Part shown: positions 44,785 through 52,992 of the stretch, piece after piece | How the letters are laid out: each line of letters begins with the position of its first letter | Numbering within the stretch: position 1 is the stretch's first letter | Assembly: GCA_016716505.1 (NCBI GenBank) | Contig: JADJWF010000003.1 | Span: forward strand, 248,001-312,000 | DNA: 64,000 nt | Direction: 5' to 3' | From: Verrucomicrobiota bacterium | Lineage (GTDB): Bacteria; Verrucomicrobiota; Verrucomicrobiia; Limisphaerales; J093 | Made by a program: the position numbers and the translations under genes | The notes under the pieces: generated by a model | Told to the model about the DNA's origin: nothing | The model's input: only the letters and a program-made list of their open reading frames with translations | The model's database searches: none

Positions 44785-46878
44785 ATGCAACCATTGAACA
44801 ACCGTCTCAGGACTGCCCTTTTGGGTATCGCTGTCGTGATCACCTCCTTCAAGCTCCTCGCCGACGAAGGCATGTGGCTGTTCAACAATCCGCCCCGCCA
44901 GCAACTCATGGAGCGCTATGGCTTCGAGATCACCGACGCGTGGCTGGAACGTCTGATGAAAGCCAGCGTCCGGTTCAATTCGGGTGGGTCCGGCTCGTTC
45001 GTCAGCCCGGACGGGCTGTTGATATCGAACCATCACGTGGCAGCCGACGCGCTGCAAAAGCTCAGCACTGCCGAGCGCAACCTCCTACAGGATGGCTTCA
45101 TGGCGCGCTCGCGCGCCGAGGAGATCCCGTGCGTGGATCTCGAACTGAACGTGCTGCAGAGCATCGAAGATGTGACCGCGCGGGTGAACGCAGCCGTGCC
45201 GCCGGACGCCGGACCGACGGAGGCGTTGCTGGCCCGCCGGGCCGTGATCGCCGAAATCGAGAAGGAATCACGGGAGCGGACCGGCCTGCGCAGTGATGTC
45301 GTCACGTTGTACCAGGGCGGGGCCTACCATCTCTACCGCTTCAAGCGCTATACCGACGTGCGGCTGGTGTTTGCGCCGGAGCAACAAATCGCCTTCTTCG
45401 GCGGCGACCCGGACAATTTCGAGTATCCGCGCTACGTCCTCGATGTGGCCTTCTTCCGCGCTTACGAGAACGGCCAGCCCGCGCAGATCGAGCATTTCCT
45501 GAAATGGTCTGCCAAAGGAGCCGCAGACGGCGAACTGACCTTTGTGTCGGGCCATCCGGGGCGAACCAGCCGGCTTCTGACCCTGGCCGAACTGGAGTAT
45601 CTGCGGGATGTGGCCTATCCGTATCAACTCGACCTGCTGAAGCGGCGGGAAGTGCTCCTCTCGGTCTGGAGCGCGCGGAGCGAGGAAAACGCGCGGCGCG
45701 CTAAAGACGACCTGTTTGGCGTGCAGAACAGCCGCAAGGCACGGGACGGTGGCATTGCCGGGCTGTATGACCCGGTGCTGATGGGGCGCCTGGCCGCGAA
45801 TGAGGCCGCCCTGCGCCAGGCCATGCATGGCCGTTCAGAGTTCGCGGAGGCACTCGCCGCGTATGACCGCATCGCCGCGGCGCAAAAGGAGATCGCCCGG
45901 CACGCCCTGCGCTACCGGTTGCTCGAGGGAGCACACGCCTTCAACGGCAGCCTGTTCGGCATTGCCCGGACTCTGCTCCGCGCCGGCGATGAGCGGCCCA
46001 AGCCCAACGGCGACCGGTTGCCAGAGTTCCGAGATTCGGGTCGCGAATCGCTCGAACTGGACCTCTTCTCCACCAAGCCGATCCACGACGAGTATGAGCA
46101 GTTGCTGTTGGCAGACTCGCTGTTGTTTCTGGCGGAGAAGCTGGGTTGGAACGACCCAACCGTGCGCGCCGTGCTGGCCGGCAAATCCCCGCGGGTCCGC
46201 GCGGCGGAGCTGGTCGAGGGAACCCGGGTGAAAAACGTCGCCGTGCGAAAACAGCTTTACGAAGGCGGTGCCGCTGCCGTTGCTGCGGCCGGAGATCCGA
46301 TGATCGAACTGGCCCGGCTGGTGGATGCCGAGGCGCGCGAGTTGCGCAAAGCCGTCGAAGCCCAGGACGAGGTGAAACGGCAGTCTCAGGCGGCCATTTC
46401 CAGCGCCCGCTTCGCGCTGCAAGGGGCCAGTGTTTATCCGGATGCCACCTTCACGCTGCGGCTGGCCTTCGGCGTCGTGAAGGGCTACGAGGAGGGCGGC
46501 AAGGCGGTCCCGGCCATGACCACCCTCGCCGGTTTGTACGAACGGGCGGCGGAGATGAAGTCACGGCCCCCCTTCGACCTGCCGGAACGCTGGCTGAAAA
46601 AGAAGCGCGCCCTCGATCTCCGGACCCCCTTCAACTTCGTCGGCACACACGACATTATCGGGGGCAACTCGGGCAGCCCCGTGGTGAACCGGAACGGCGA
46701 GTTCGTCGGGATCATCTTTGATGGGAACATCCACAGCCTCGTGTGGGATTTCGCCTTCGACGACACGGTGGCCCGGAGTCTGAGCGTCCACAGCGCGGGA
46801 ATCGTGGAATCCCTCCGCAAGGTGTATCGGGCCAACGACCTCGTCGCGGAACTTACAGGGAAGCGGGCCAGCCGCTAA
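44785..46878 (+). CDS. exported S46-family dipeptidyl-peptidase
   Basis: The 697-residue protein begins with a signal peptide (about residues 1-26) followed directly by DEGMWLFNNPP, the typical mature start of S46 peptidases. The chymotrypsin-fold landmarks are GSGSFVSPDGLLISNHHV (catalytic His at about 83-84), the FFGGDPDNFEYPRY segment that carries the Asp region, and GGNSGSPVVNRNGE with Ser629. The length fits DPP7/DPP11-type enzymes, which remove dipeptides from peptide N-termini in the periplasm. It pairs well with the neighbouring secreted subtilase, which would produce the peptides. A weak TTGCCA box lies about 65 nt upstream without a good -10. Confidence 0.94.
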   Translation: MQPLNNRLRTALLGIAVVITSFKLLADEGMWLFNNPPRQQLMERYGFEITDAWLERLMKASVRFNSGGSGSFVSPDGLLISNHHVAADALQKLSTAERNLLQDGFMARSRAEEIPCVDLELNVLQSIEDVTARVNAAVPPDAGPTEALLARRAVIAEIEKESRERTGLRSDVVTLYQGGAYHLYRFKRYTDVRLVFAPEQQIAFFGGDPDNFEYPRYVLDVAFFRAYENGQPAQIEHFLKWSAKGAADGELTFVSGHPGRTSRLLTLAELEYLRDVAYPYQLDLLKRREVLLSVWSARSEENARRAKDDLFGVQNSRKARDGGIAGLYDPVLMGRLAANEAALRQAMHGRSEFAEALAAYDRIAAAQKEIARHALRYRLLEGAHAFNGSLFGIARTLLRAGDERPKPNGDRLPEFRDSGRESLELDLFSTKPIHDEYEQLLLADSLLFLAEKLGWNDPTVRAVLAGKSPRVRAAELVEGTRVKNVAVRKQLYEGGAAAVAAAGDPMIELARLVDAEARELRKAVEAQDEVKRQSQAAISSARFALQGASVYPDATFTLRLAFGVVKGYEEGGKAVPAMTTLAGLYERAAEMKSRPPFDLPERWLKKKRALDLRTPFNFVGTHDIIGGNSGSPVVNRNGEFVGIIFDGNIHSLVWDFAFDDTVARSLSVHSAGIVESLRKVYRANDLVAELTGKRASR

Positions 46879-46911
46879 AACGCTCGACCGGGGGCGGGCG
46901 GGGGGACGGGG

Positions 46912-48243
46912 TCAGCCCAAGGTTGCCCAAACTTGGCGAATGTTCTCGACCAAGTACTGATCCACTCGTTCGGTGAACTTTGGACCGACGCGGATCTGGA
47001 CGAAGCGATCGAAGATTTCGAGTGTCTGGGGACAGGCTGCCGGCCCGTACTGAATCGTCCGGCCTTCGGCAGTCTGGAATGACGGCCAGGCTGGGTGTCG
47101 GGCACGCTTGGCCATCACCGCTTCTTCCACTGGCAAAAGGACGGACCCGACCAGCGTCGAGGCCGGCACGCTCCGCCGCCGCAACTCCGTCAGACACCGG
47201 TCGCGCGTGGTCTTATCCCGCACCTCGAAAAAGGCCGAATAGCCGATGTCGCCCGCCGGGTCGGGCTGCTGGCGCAAGCGAATGCCGGGCAGGTCGCGGA
47301 TGCCGGCGTAGATAGCGCCGGCGTGACGTCGCAGGTCGGCAACCATGCGGTCCAGCTTGGGCAACTGCGCACCGAGCACCGCACCGGTCAGTTCGCTCAT
47401 GCGGAAATTCTCGCCGGCAAAAACCGGTTCGCGGGCGCCGCCCGTCCGTTGCTCGAACAGGGGCCGATAGCCGCCCATGTCGTGGAATCGGACCGCGCGT
47501 TCGTAGAGGCGGGCATCATTCGTCACCAGCGCGCCGCCTTCGCCCGAGGTAATGGTCTTGTTGATCTGGAAGCTGTAAATGCCGATGTCCCCCAGCGAGC
47601 CAAGCTTGCGTCCTTTGTAACTGCCGCCCACGCATTGGGCGCAGTCCTCGACCACCGCGAGGTTTCGCTCGCGGGCGATCGCAAGAATCGGGTCCATGTC
47701 GCAGGGGCCGCCGAGCAAATGCACCGCGATCACAGCTTTGGTGCGGGGCGTGATCTTGCGAGCGAGGTCTTCGGGATCGAGCGTGAGCGAGCGGTCCATC
47801 TCCGCGAACACCGGCAGCGCGGCGCTGTGGATGACGCAGGTGTAATCCGACCACCACGTGTAGGCCGGCACGATCACTTCGTCACCGGGACCAATTCCCA
47901 AGGCGGCCATCGCGCAGTCGAGCGCCGCCGTGCCGGAGGTGACGCCCAGCGCGAACTTCGTCCCCATATACTGCGCGAAGGCCTCTTCGAACCGCTGCAC
48001 CTTCCGGGGTTGGCCCGGTCCCCAGTAACGGAATGGCGAGGCTGTCTCGCACACCTCAAGCAGGGCGCGGCGTTCAGCGTCGTCGAAGTACGCCGGGCCG
48101 ACGAACCCGGGGTCGGTGTTCAGCGGCGATTCCGCCGCGGTCGCGCGAAGCCCCCCGCCAACGAGCGACGAGGACACCAGCGCGCCGGCAACGAACTCCC
48201 GGCGGGTCAATCTGGCCGGAGAATCTGGACGAGGAGAATTCAT
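46912..48243 (-). CDS. Tat-exported DegT/DnrJ/EryC1/StrS-family aminotransferase
   Basis: The ATG at 48243 gives 443 residues. A twin-arginine signal (RLTRREFVAGALVSSS) comes first, then a complete aspartate-aminotransferase-fold sugar aminotransferase. It has ALGVTSGTAALDCAMAALGIGPGDEVIVP, the PLP-phosphate region VVEDCAQCVGGSYKG and the PLP Lys229 in FQINKTITSGEGG. ENFRMSELTGAVLGAQL lies in the C-terminal half. All family residues are intact, so it should bind PLP and act on a sugar or keto-sugar. Export of such an enzyme is unusual because nucleotide sugars are cytoplasmic. It is divergent from a Tat-exported Gfo/Idh oxidoreductase 137 nt away, suggesting a shared extracytoplasmic pathway. 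Confidence 0.92.
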   Translation of the reverse strand: MNSPRPDSPARLTRREFVAGALVSSSLVGGGLRATAAESPLNTDPGFVGPAYFDDAERRALLEVCETASPFRYWGPGQPRKVQRFEEAFAQYMGTKFALGVTSGTAALDCAMAALGIGPGDEVIVPAYTWWSDYTCVIHSAALPVFAEMDRSLTLDPEDLARKITPRTKAVIAVHLLGGPCDMDPILAIARERNLAVVEDCAQCVGGSYKGRKLGSLGDIGIYSFQINKTITSGEGGALVTNDARLYERAVRFHDMGGYRPLFEQRTGGAREPVFAGENFRMSELTGAVLGAQLPKLDRMVADLRRHAGAIYAGIRDLPGIRLRQQPDPAGDIGYSAFFEVRDKTTRDRCLTELRRRSVPASTLVGSVLLPVEEAVMAKRARHPAWPSFQTAEGRTIQYGPAACPQTLEIFDRFVQIRVGPKFTERVDQYLVENIRQVWATLG

Positions 48244-48345
48244 GGTGACGAATGCCATTGGGAACGAGACGACCGTCGCACGAGCCGGCTCCGCGCACAA
48301 CGCGAAAGCCCGCGCGGGTGTTTCGCGCGCGCGCGAGAGTTCAAC

Positions 48346-48374
48346 TTGTCGGCGCGGTGCGACCGGGGCAGGCT
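48346..48374 (+). promoter_or_regulatory. weak candidate promoter of the exported oxidoreductase
   Basis: TTGTCG (48346-48351) and CAGGCT (48369-48374) are 17 nt apart, and the ATG at 48381 follows after 6 nt. The -10 box lacks the leading T, so this is less convincing than the other short-leader promoters. Confidence 0.3.
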
Positions 48375-48380
48375 TGGGTC

Positions 48381-49670
48381 ATGAAGCAACTCTCTCGTCG
48401 TCGTTTTCTGGAAGCGTCCGCGCTGGGCGCTGCAATGGTCACGTCGTTTCCGTCCGTGGGGCGCGCCGCGGAGCCGGACCGGAAGTTGAAGCTGGGGCTC
48501 ATTGGCTGCGGCTGGTACGGGATGGTGAACGTCGAGGCGGCATTCAAGGTGGGCGGCGTTGAAGTGGTCGCGCTGTGCGACGTGGACACCGAGCACCTGG
48601 AGCAGAGCGCCCGCAAAGTGGAGTCGCTGCAAGGCAGCCGGCCGAAGACGTTCAAGCTCCACGCCGATCTCCTCGCGGTGGACGGACTGGACGCGGTGAT
48701 CATCGCGTCGCCGCCCCAGTGGCACGCGCTGCAACTGATTGATTCGCTGAATCGCGGCCTGGATGTGTATTGCGAGAAGCCGCTGGCGTATGACATCCGC
48801 GAGTGCCGGGCCATGGCGGATGCCGTGAAGCGCAGCGGACGGATCGTGCAGATTGGTTTTCAGCGGCGTCAAAGTCCGGCGTTTCAGGCTGTCCGGGAGC
48901 ATGTCAAGGCCGGCCACGCGGGGCGCATTGTTTGCGCCGAGGCGACGATCAACTATACGGCGGGCACCAAGGATCCCACGCCCCAAGCGCCGCCGGCCTC
49001 GCTGGATTGGGACCTCTGGTGCGGGCCGGCGCCGAAGATTCCGTACAGTCCCCAGGTCGGGCATTTCAACTGGCGGCTCGAGAAGACCACCGGCCACGGC
49101 CACCTCGTGGACTGGGGCATCCACCTGATTGATGCCGCGCGGATGATTTTGGGCGAGACCGCGCCGCAGACCGTGTCGGCCAGCGGCGGCTTGTACCATC
49201 TTCAGGGCAGGATCACGACGCCCGATGTGCTCACGGCGCACTTCGAGTTCGCGTCGTGCCCGTTGACCTGGCGGCACCGCCTGTGGGGCGCCGAGGAGTA
49301 CACTCCGGAGGTTTCCAACGGCATCTTCCTCTACGGCGAAAAGCAGACCCTCTTCGTCACGGACGACCGGTGGGTGGTGATTCCCAAGGGCAAGAACGCG
49401 GAGCGGCAGGTCAACCGGCAGGGGGCAGACACGGGCAAATTGCACGTGGCCGAATTCCTTAACGCGGTGCGCACCCGCCAGGCGCCCGGCTGCCCGGTGG
49501 AGCAGGGGGTGCTTTCGACCACCGCCGTCAAGCTGGCCATGATCGCCTACGAGACCGGAGCGAAAATCACGTGGGATGCCGGACGCGAGGAGATTGTTGG
49601 CAATCCGGCGGCAAGCGCGCTGCTCAAGCGCGAGTATCGTCAACCGTGGCAGCACCCTTACCGGGCCTGA
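48381..49670 (+). CDS. Tat-exported Gfo/Idh/MocA-family oxidoreductase
   Basis: The ATG at 48381 gives 429 residues. A twin-arginine signal (SRRRFLEASALGAAMVTS) precedes the Rossmann domain GLIGCGWYGMVNVEAAF. The intact catalytic motif is VYCEKPLAYDIRE, and the C-terminal domain has SLDWDLWCGPAPK, GHGHLVDWGIHLIDAARM and a terminal KREYRQPW. It is a clear relative of the protein at 17686. These enzymes carry NAD(P) and modify sugars, and export in folded form fits. It is divergent from the Tat-exported DegT aminotransferase and followed by an exported helical-barrel protein and rhamnulokinase on the same strand. Confidence 0.92.
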   Translation: MKQLSRRRFLEASALGAAMVTSFPSVGRAAEPDRKLKLGLIGCGWYGMVNVEAAFKVGGVEVVALCDVDTEHLEQSARKVESLQGSRPKTFKLHADLLAVDGLDAVIIASPPQWHALQLIDSLNRGLDVYCEKPLAYDIRECRAMADAVKRSGRIVQIGFQRRQSPAFQAVREHVKAGHAGRIVCAEATINYTAGTKDPTPQAPPASLDWDLWCGPAPKIPYSPQVGHFNWRLEKTTGHGHLVDWGIHLIDAARMILGETAPQTVSASGGLYHLQGRITTPDVLTAHFEFASCPLTWRHRLWGAEEYTPEVSNGIFLYGEKQTLFVTDDRWVVIPKGKNAERQVNRQGADTGKLHVAEFLNAVRTRQAPGCPVEQGVLSTTAVKLAMIAYETGAKITWDAGREEIVGNPAASALLKREYRQPWQHPYRA

Positions 49671-49777
49671 ATCTGAAGCCGGCTCGGTGAGGTCGGGCGG
49701 ATGCGCGCCAACGGCGTGAATTCCCGGTCATTCGAGGACACAACCGCCCGGGCTAGGGACACTTTCGCGAAGAGGCC

Positions 49778-51220
49778 ATGAGAACAATGATCGCAACGGG
49801 ATTTCTGGTGGTGGCGCTGGGTGCTGCCGGCAGCGACGGCGCGCCGGGGGCCAACGAGGCGAGGTTCTACCTGCCGGAGAACCCGAACTACACCATCGTG
49901 GCCTCAACCCTCGATTCGCTGCGGTTCACGGTGGACAAGACGCTGAAGCTCGATCGCTGCGGGCACCTCGTCTCCATCTCGAGCTTCGTGAATCCCGACG
50001 GCGAAATCATGGGCTGGCACGACTTTGGGAATCTCGAAGGCCCCGGCTGGGCCGCCAACGCGGTCGGGGGGGCGTGGGAAATCTGGTCGTGGGGCCGATT
50101 TACGGGCGACCCTTCCCGAGAGCGCCAGGCACTGCGGATCCTGGATCACGTCCTCGACTGCGGTTTCCTCAACGAACGCACGGGCTTTATCCGCGGCTAT
50201 CGCGAGACCGCCACCGGGCGCTTTGTGCTCAACTACAAGCACAACTCCGAGTGGTTCTGCCCGGGCTCGATGGCGAAAGTCGCCTTTCAGTTGCTCCGCT
50301 TTGCCGACGATCTGCCGGCCACCGACGCCCGTCGCGACCGGATGCGCCGGATGGCGGTACGGACGGCTGAGTGGATTGCGGCGAATGTCGAACCGGTGCC
50401 AAACGGCTGGTTTCCGCGGCGCACGACCGTGGATGGGAAGATCGTCCGGCGCTCGCCCGACGGCGGCGACGATCCCTTCTGGCAGACCAGCGCGGACGGC
50501 CTCTTCATCCTGCAACTGCAGGCGGCGTTGACCCAGCGGCGCCTGGCGGATTACCGGCGCCCGTTGCGCGAAAAGGTGGCGGTGTTCATGGAGGCCGGCG
50601 GCATCTTCGGGAGCATCAACCACGACACCTACGATCCGCACGAAAACGTGGCGTACTCGGTGGCGTTCCGGACGCTGCTGCTGGCGTCACGGGTCTTGAA
50701 CGATCGCGCGATTCGACAGTTTGCCTACGACCGCTGTCTGGCCGGGCTGGATCAGTTCAAGATGACCGAGGATCGCAACAACGTCGCTACGAAGGGCCTC
50801 CTGTACATGGAGAAATCTTGGGACACAGCCTATCTGTGGGAGAATGCCGAGGCGGCGCTGGCGTATTTTGAAGCGGCGCAGGACTCCCGACGCGAACGAA
50901 CGAGGGCGCGGAGCTACGAACTCGACGGGCTGACCATCCTGCGGGCTGCGGCGAAACACCATTACGGCCCGCACGGCTTCCTCACCGAGGGTGTGGATTG
51001 GAACGATCACGTCGGGCAGCAGCATCACATCGGGCACGCGAAGTACGGCGCGATCCAGTACACCGAACCGTTCCTGAACAACCAACACATCGCAGAACCC
51101 ACGCTCTTCTACCTCGAGCACCTCGCCACCCAACGGCGTCGCGGTAACGTGACTGAGTGGCTTGATCTGGAGGGCAATGTGCTCTGGTGCCGCGAGCGGC
51201 GGGAACCAATCCGGCCTTAG
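49778..51220 (+). CDS. exported alpha/alpha-barrel-type protein, probably a glycan-processing enzyme
   Basis: The 480-residue protein has a signal peptide ending near residue 21 (GSDGA). The mature part is a series of helical hairpins: EGPGWAANAVGGAWEIWSWGRFTGD, VLDCGFLNERTGFIRGYRE, DDPFWQTSADGLFILQLQAAL and FLTEGVDWNDHVGQQHHIG. This resembles six- or seven-hairpin alpha-barrel enzymes of glycoside-hydrolase or epimerase type. I cannot name a family. GAGG upstream (GAAGAGGCC before the ATG) could serve as a Shine-Dalgarno sequence. It lies between an exported oxidoreductase and rhamnulokinase, so a role in deoxy-sugar or sulfated-glycan breakdown is reasonable but inferred. Confidence 0.7.
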   Translation: MRTMIATGFLVVALGAAGSDGAPGANEARFYLPENPNYTIVASTLDSLRFTVDKTLKLDRCGHLVSISSFVNPDGEIMGWHDFGNLEGPGWAANAVGGAWEIWSWGRFTGDPSRERQALRILDHVLDCGFLNERTGFIRGYRETATGRFVLNYKHNSEWFCPGSMAKVAFQLLRFADDLPATDARRDRMRRMAVRTAEWIAANVEPVPNGWFPRRTTVDGKIVRRSPDGGDDPFWQTSADGLFILQLQAALTQRRLADYRRPLREKVAVFMEAGGIFGSINHDTYDPHENVAYSVAFRTLLLASRVLNDRAIRQFAYDRCLAGLDQFKMTEDRNNVATKGLLYMEKSWDTAYLWENAEAALAYFEAAQDSRRERTRARSYELDGLTILRAAAKHHYGPHGFLTEGVDWNDHVGQQHHIGHAKYGAIQYTEPFLNNQHIAEPTLFYLEHLATQRRRGNVTEWLDLEGNVLWCRERREPIRP

Positions 51221-51289
51221 TTTGTCGTTGTTCAGGAGCCGGAATTCCAGCTTGTCGCGTCGGGGAACTTCGATCATTTCTGCCCGGCC

Positions 51290-52768
51290 ATGACTGAGAA
51301 GATTTACCTCGCCATTGACCTTGGAGCGGAGAGCGGTCGCGTGATCGCCGGCCGCTGGAACGGCCGCCGCATCCGAATCGAGGAGATTCACCGTTTTCCC
51401 AACGGTCCGGTTTATCTGGGCGAAACCATGCGCTGGGACGTCCTCCGGCTTTGGGGCGAGATTCAGGCGGGGCTCGCCCTGGCCGCGAAGCGCTTCGGGC
51501 GCCGCATCGTTTCCGTCGGCGCTGATACCTGGGGCGTGGATTTTGTCCTGCTCAGCCGGCGGGAGGAACTGCTGGGGTTGCCTTACCACTATCGCGACGC
51601 GCGCACCAACGGAGCGATGCGGCGGGCGTTCCGGGTGGTTCCCCGGCAGGAAATCTTCGCGCAGACCGGACTCCAGTTCATGCAGCTCAACACGCTGTAT
51701 CAGTTGCTGGAGTTCAAACGCCGGAATCCGGAGCTGCTCGAACAGGTGGACTGCCTCCTGATGATGGCCGACTTTTTCCACTGGGCGTTGTCCGGCGCCC
51801 GGGTCGTCGAGTTCACCAACGGCTCCACCACGCAATGCCTCAACCCGGTGACCCGCCGCTGGGCGGGCGAGCTGCTCGAACGCTTTGAAATACCCGAGCG
51901 AATCTTTCCGAAGATCGTCCCGCCCGGCTCTGCGTTGGGCACGCTGCGCGAATCCGTCGCTGCCCGGACGGGACTGGGGCGCATCAAAGTGGTCGCGCCG
52001 CCGACTCACGATACCGCCTCCGCCGTGGCGGCGGTGCCAACCGCGTCCACCGGCCGGCCGAATTGGGCTTATCTGAGTTCCGGAACGTGGTCCCTGATGG
52101 GCGCCGAGATCCAGCAGGCTTCCTTGTCGCCGCGCACGCTGGCGTTGAATCTGACCAACGAAGGCGGCGTGGACGGAACGTATCGGTTGCTCAAAAACAT
52201 CATGGGGCTGTGGCTCATTCAGCAGTGCAAGCGGTCCTTCGACCGGGCTGGCAAGACCTACAGCTATGCCGAGCTGGAGCAACTGGCGGCGGCCGCCCGG
52301 CCCCTCCGGTCGTTCGTGAACCCGGACGATCCGCGCTTCCTGAATCCGCCCGACATGCCGAAAGCGATTCAGTCGTTCTGCCGGGAGTCCGGCCAACCGG
52401 TACCTCGCTCGATCGGCGAACTCGTCCGGTGCGCCCGCGAGAGCTTGGCGCTTCGCTACCGCCACGTCCTGGCGGCTCTGGAGGAAATCACCGGCGAGAC
52501 CGTGGAGGCCATTCACATCGTGGGCGGCGGCTCCAAAGATCGCCTGCTCAACCAGATGACCGCCGACGCCTGCCGACGCCCCGTTATCGCCGGGCCGGTA
52601 GAGGCCACCGCGCTGGGCAACCTGCTGATGCAGGCACGAGCCGATGGCGAACTCGGCTCGCTGGCGGAACTTCGCGCCACCGTACGCGCGTCTGTCGAAG
52701 TCACGAGGTTCGAGCCTGTCGCACCCGAGGCGTGGGACGCAGCGGCGGAGCGAGCGCGCTTCGCGTAG
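51290..52768 (+). CDS. rhaB: rhamnulokinase
   Basis: The 492-residue protein is a FGGY-type sugar kinase of the rhamnulokinase branch. It begins YLAIDLGAESGRVIAG (N-terminal phosphate loop, GAESGR), with VGADTWGVDFVLL, YHYRDARTNG and TGLQFMQLNTLYQL. Both actin-like domains are complete, the second with SSGTWSLMGAE and HIVGGGSKDRLLNQMTAD. The GAxSGR loop and D-T-W-G-V-D motif are typical of RhaB. It phosphorylates rhamnulose in the cytoplasm. No rhamnose isomerase or rhamnulose-1-phosphate aldolase gene is adjacent. It ends a plus-strand run with the exported oxidoreductase and helical-barrel protein. L-fuculokinase is a less likely alternative. Confidence 0.93.
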   Translation: MTEKIYLAIDLGAESGRVIAGRWNGRRIRIEEIHRFPNGPVYLGETMRWDVLRLWGEIQAGLALAAKRFGRRIVSVGADTWGVDFVLLSRREELLGLPYHYRDARTNGAMRRAFRVVPRQEIFAQTGLQFMQLNTLYQLLEFKRRNPELLEQVDCLLMMADFFHWALSGARVVEFTNGSTTQCLNPVTRRWAGELLERFEIPERIFPKIVPPGSALGTLRESVAARTGLGRIKVVAPPTHDTASAVAAVPTASTGRPNWAYLSSGTWSLMGAEIQQASLSPRTLALNLTNEGGVDGTYRLLKNIMGLWLIQQCKRSFDRAGKTYSYAELEQLAAAARPLRSFVNPDDPRFLNPPDMPKAIQSFCRESGQPVPRSIGELVRCARESLALRYRHVLAALEEITGETVEAIHIVGGGSKDRLLNQMTADACRRPVIAGPVEATALGNLLMQARADGELGSLAELRATVRASVEVTRFEPVAPEAWDAAAERARFA

Positions 52769-52951
52769 GCCCCACAGCTTCTCCGGTTGCCGTCCGCCAC
52801 GACGGCGATCAGACGGGATTTCCCCGGGAGCCTTTCCACCCGAACGGTCCATCTTTCCGTGGCAAATAGCGGGCCGATTTCGAGCCCCGCCTCAGCCCCA
52901 CTGCGCCACGCGATGTCAAACCGCTGTAACCGGACGTTTGCCAGACCTTAA

Positions 52952-52980
52952 CTGGTCATCGCGGGAACTCATCGTACGCT
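52952..52980 (+). promoter_or_regulatory. candidate promoter of the lipoprotein gene at 52993
   Basis: CTGGTC (52952-52957) is 17 nt from TACGCT (52975-52980); the ATG follows after 12 nt. The -35 is weak. The -10 region CGTACGCT is identical to that of the methyltransferase promoter at 32440-32447. Confidence 0.35.
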
Positions 52981-52992
52981 CGCGGGGTCTGC

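Noticed and set aside
50687..52852. 721-codon minus-strand frame opposite the helical-barrel and rhaB genes
   Set aside because: The opposite strand encodes a complete rhamnulokinase; this is a shadow.
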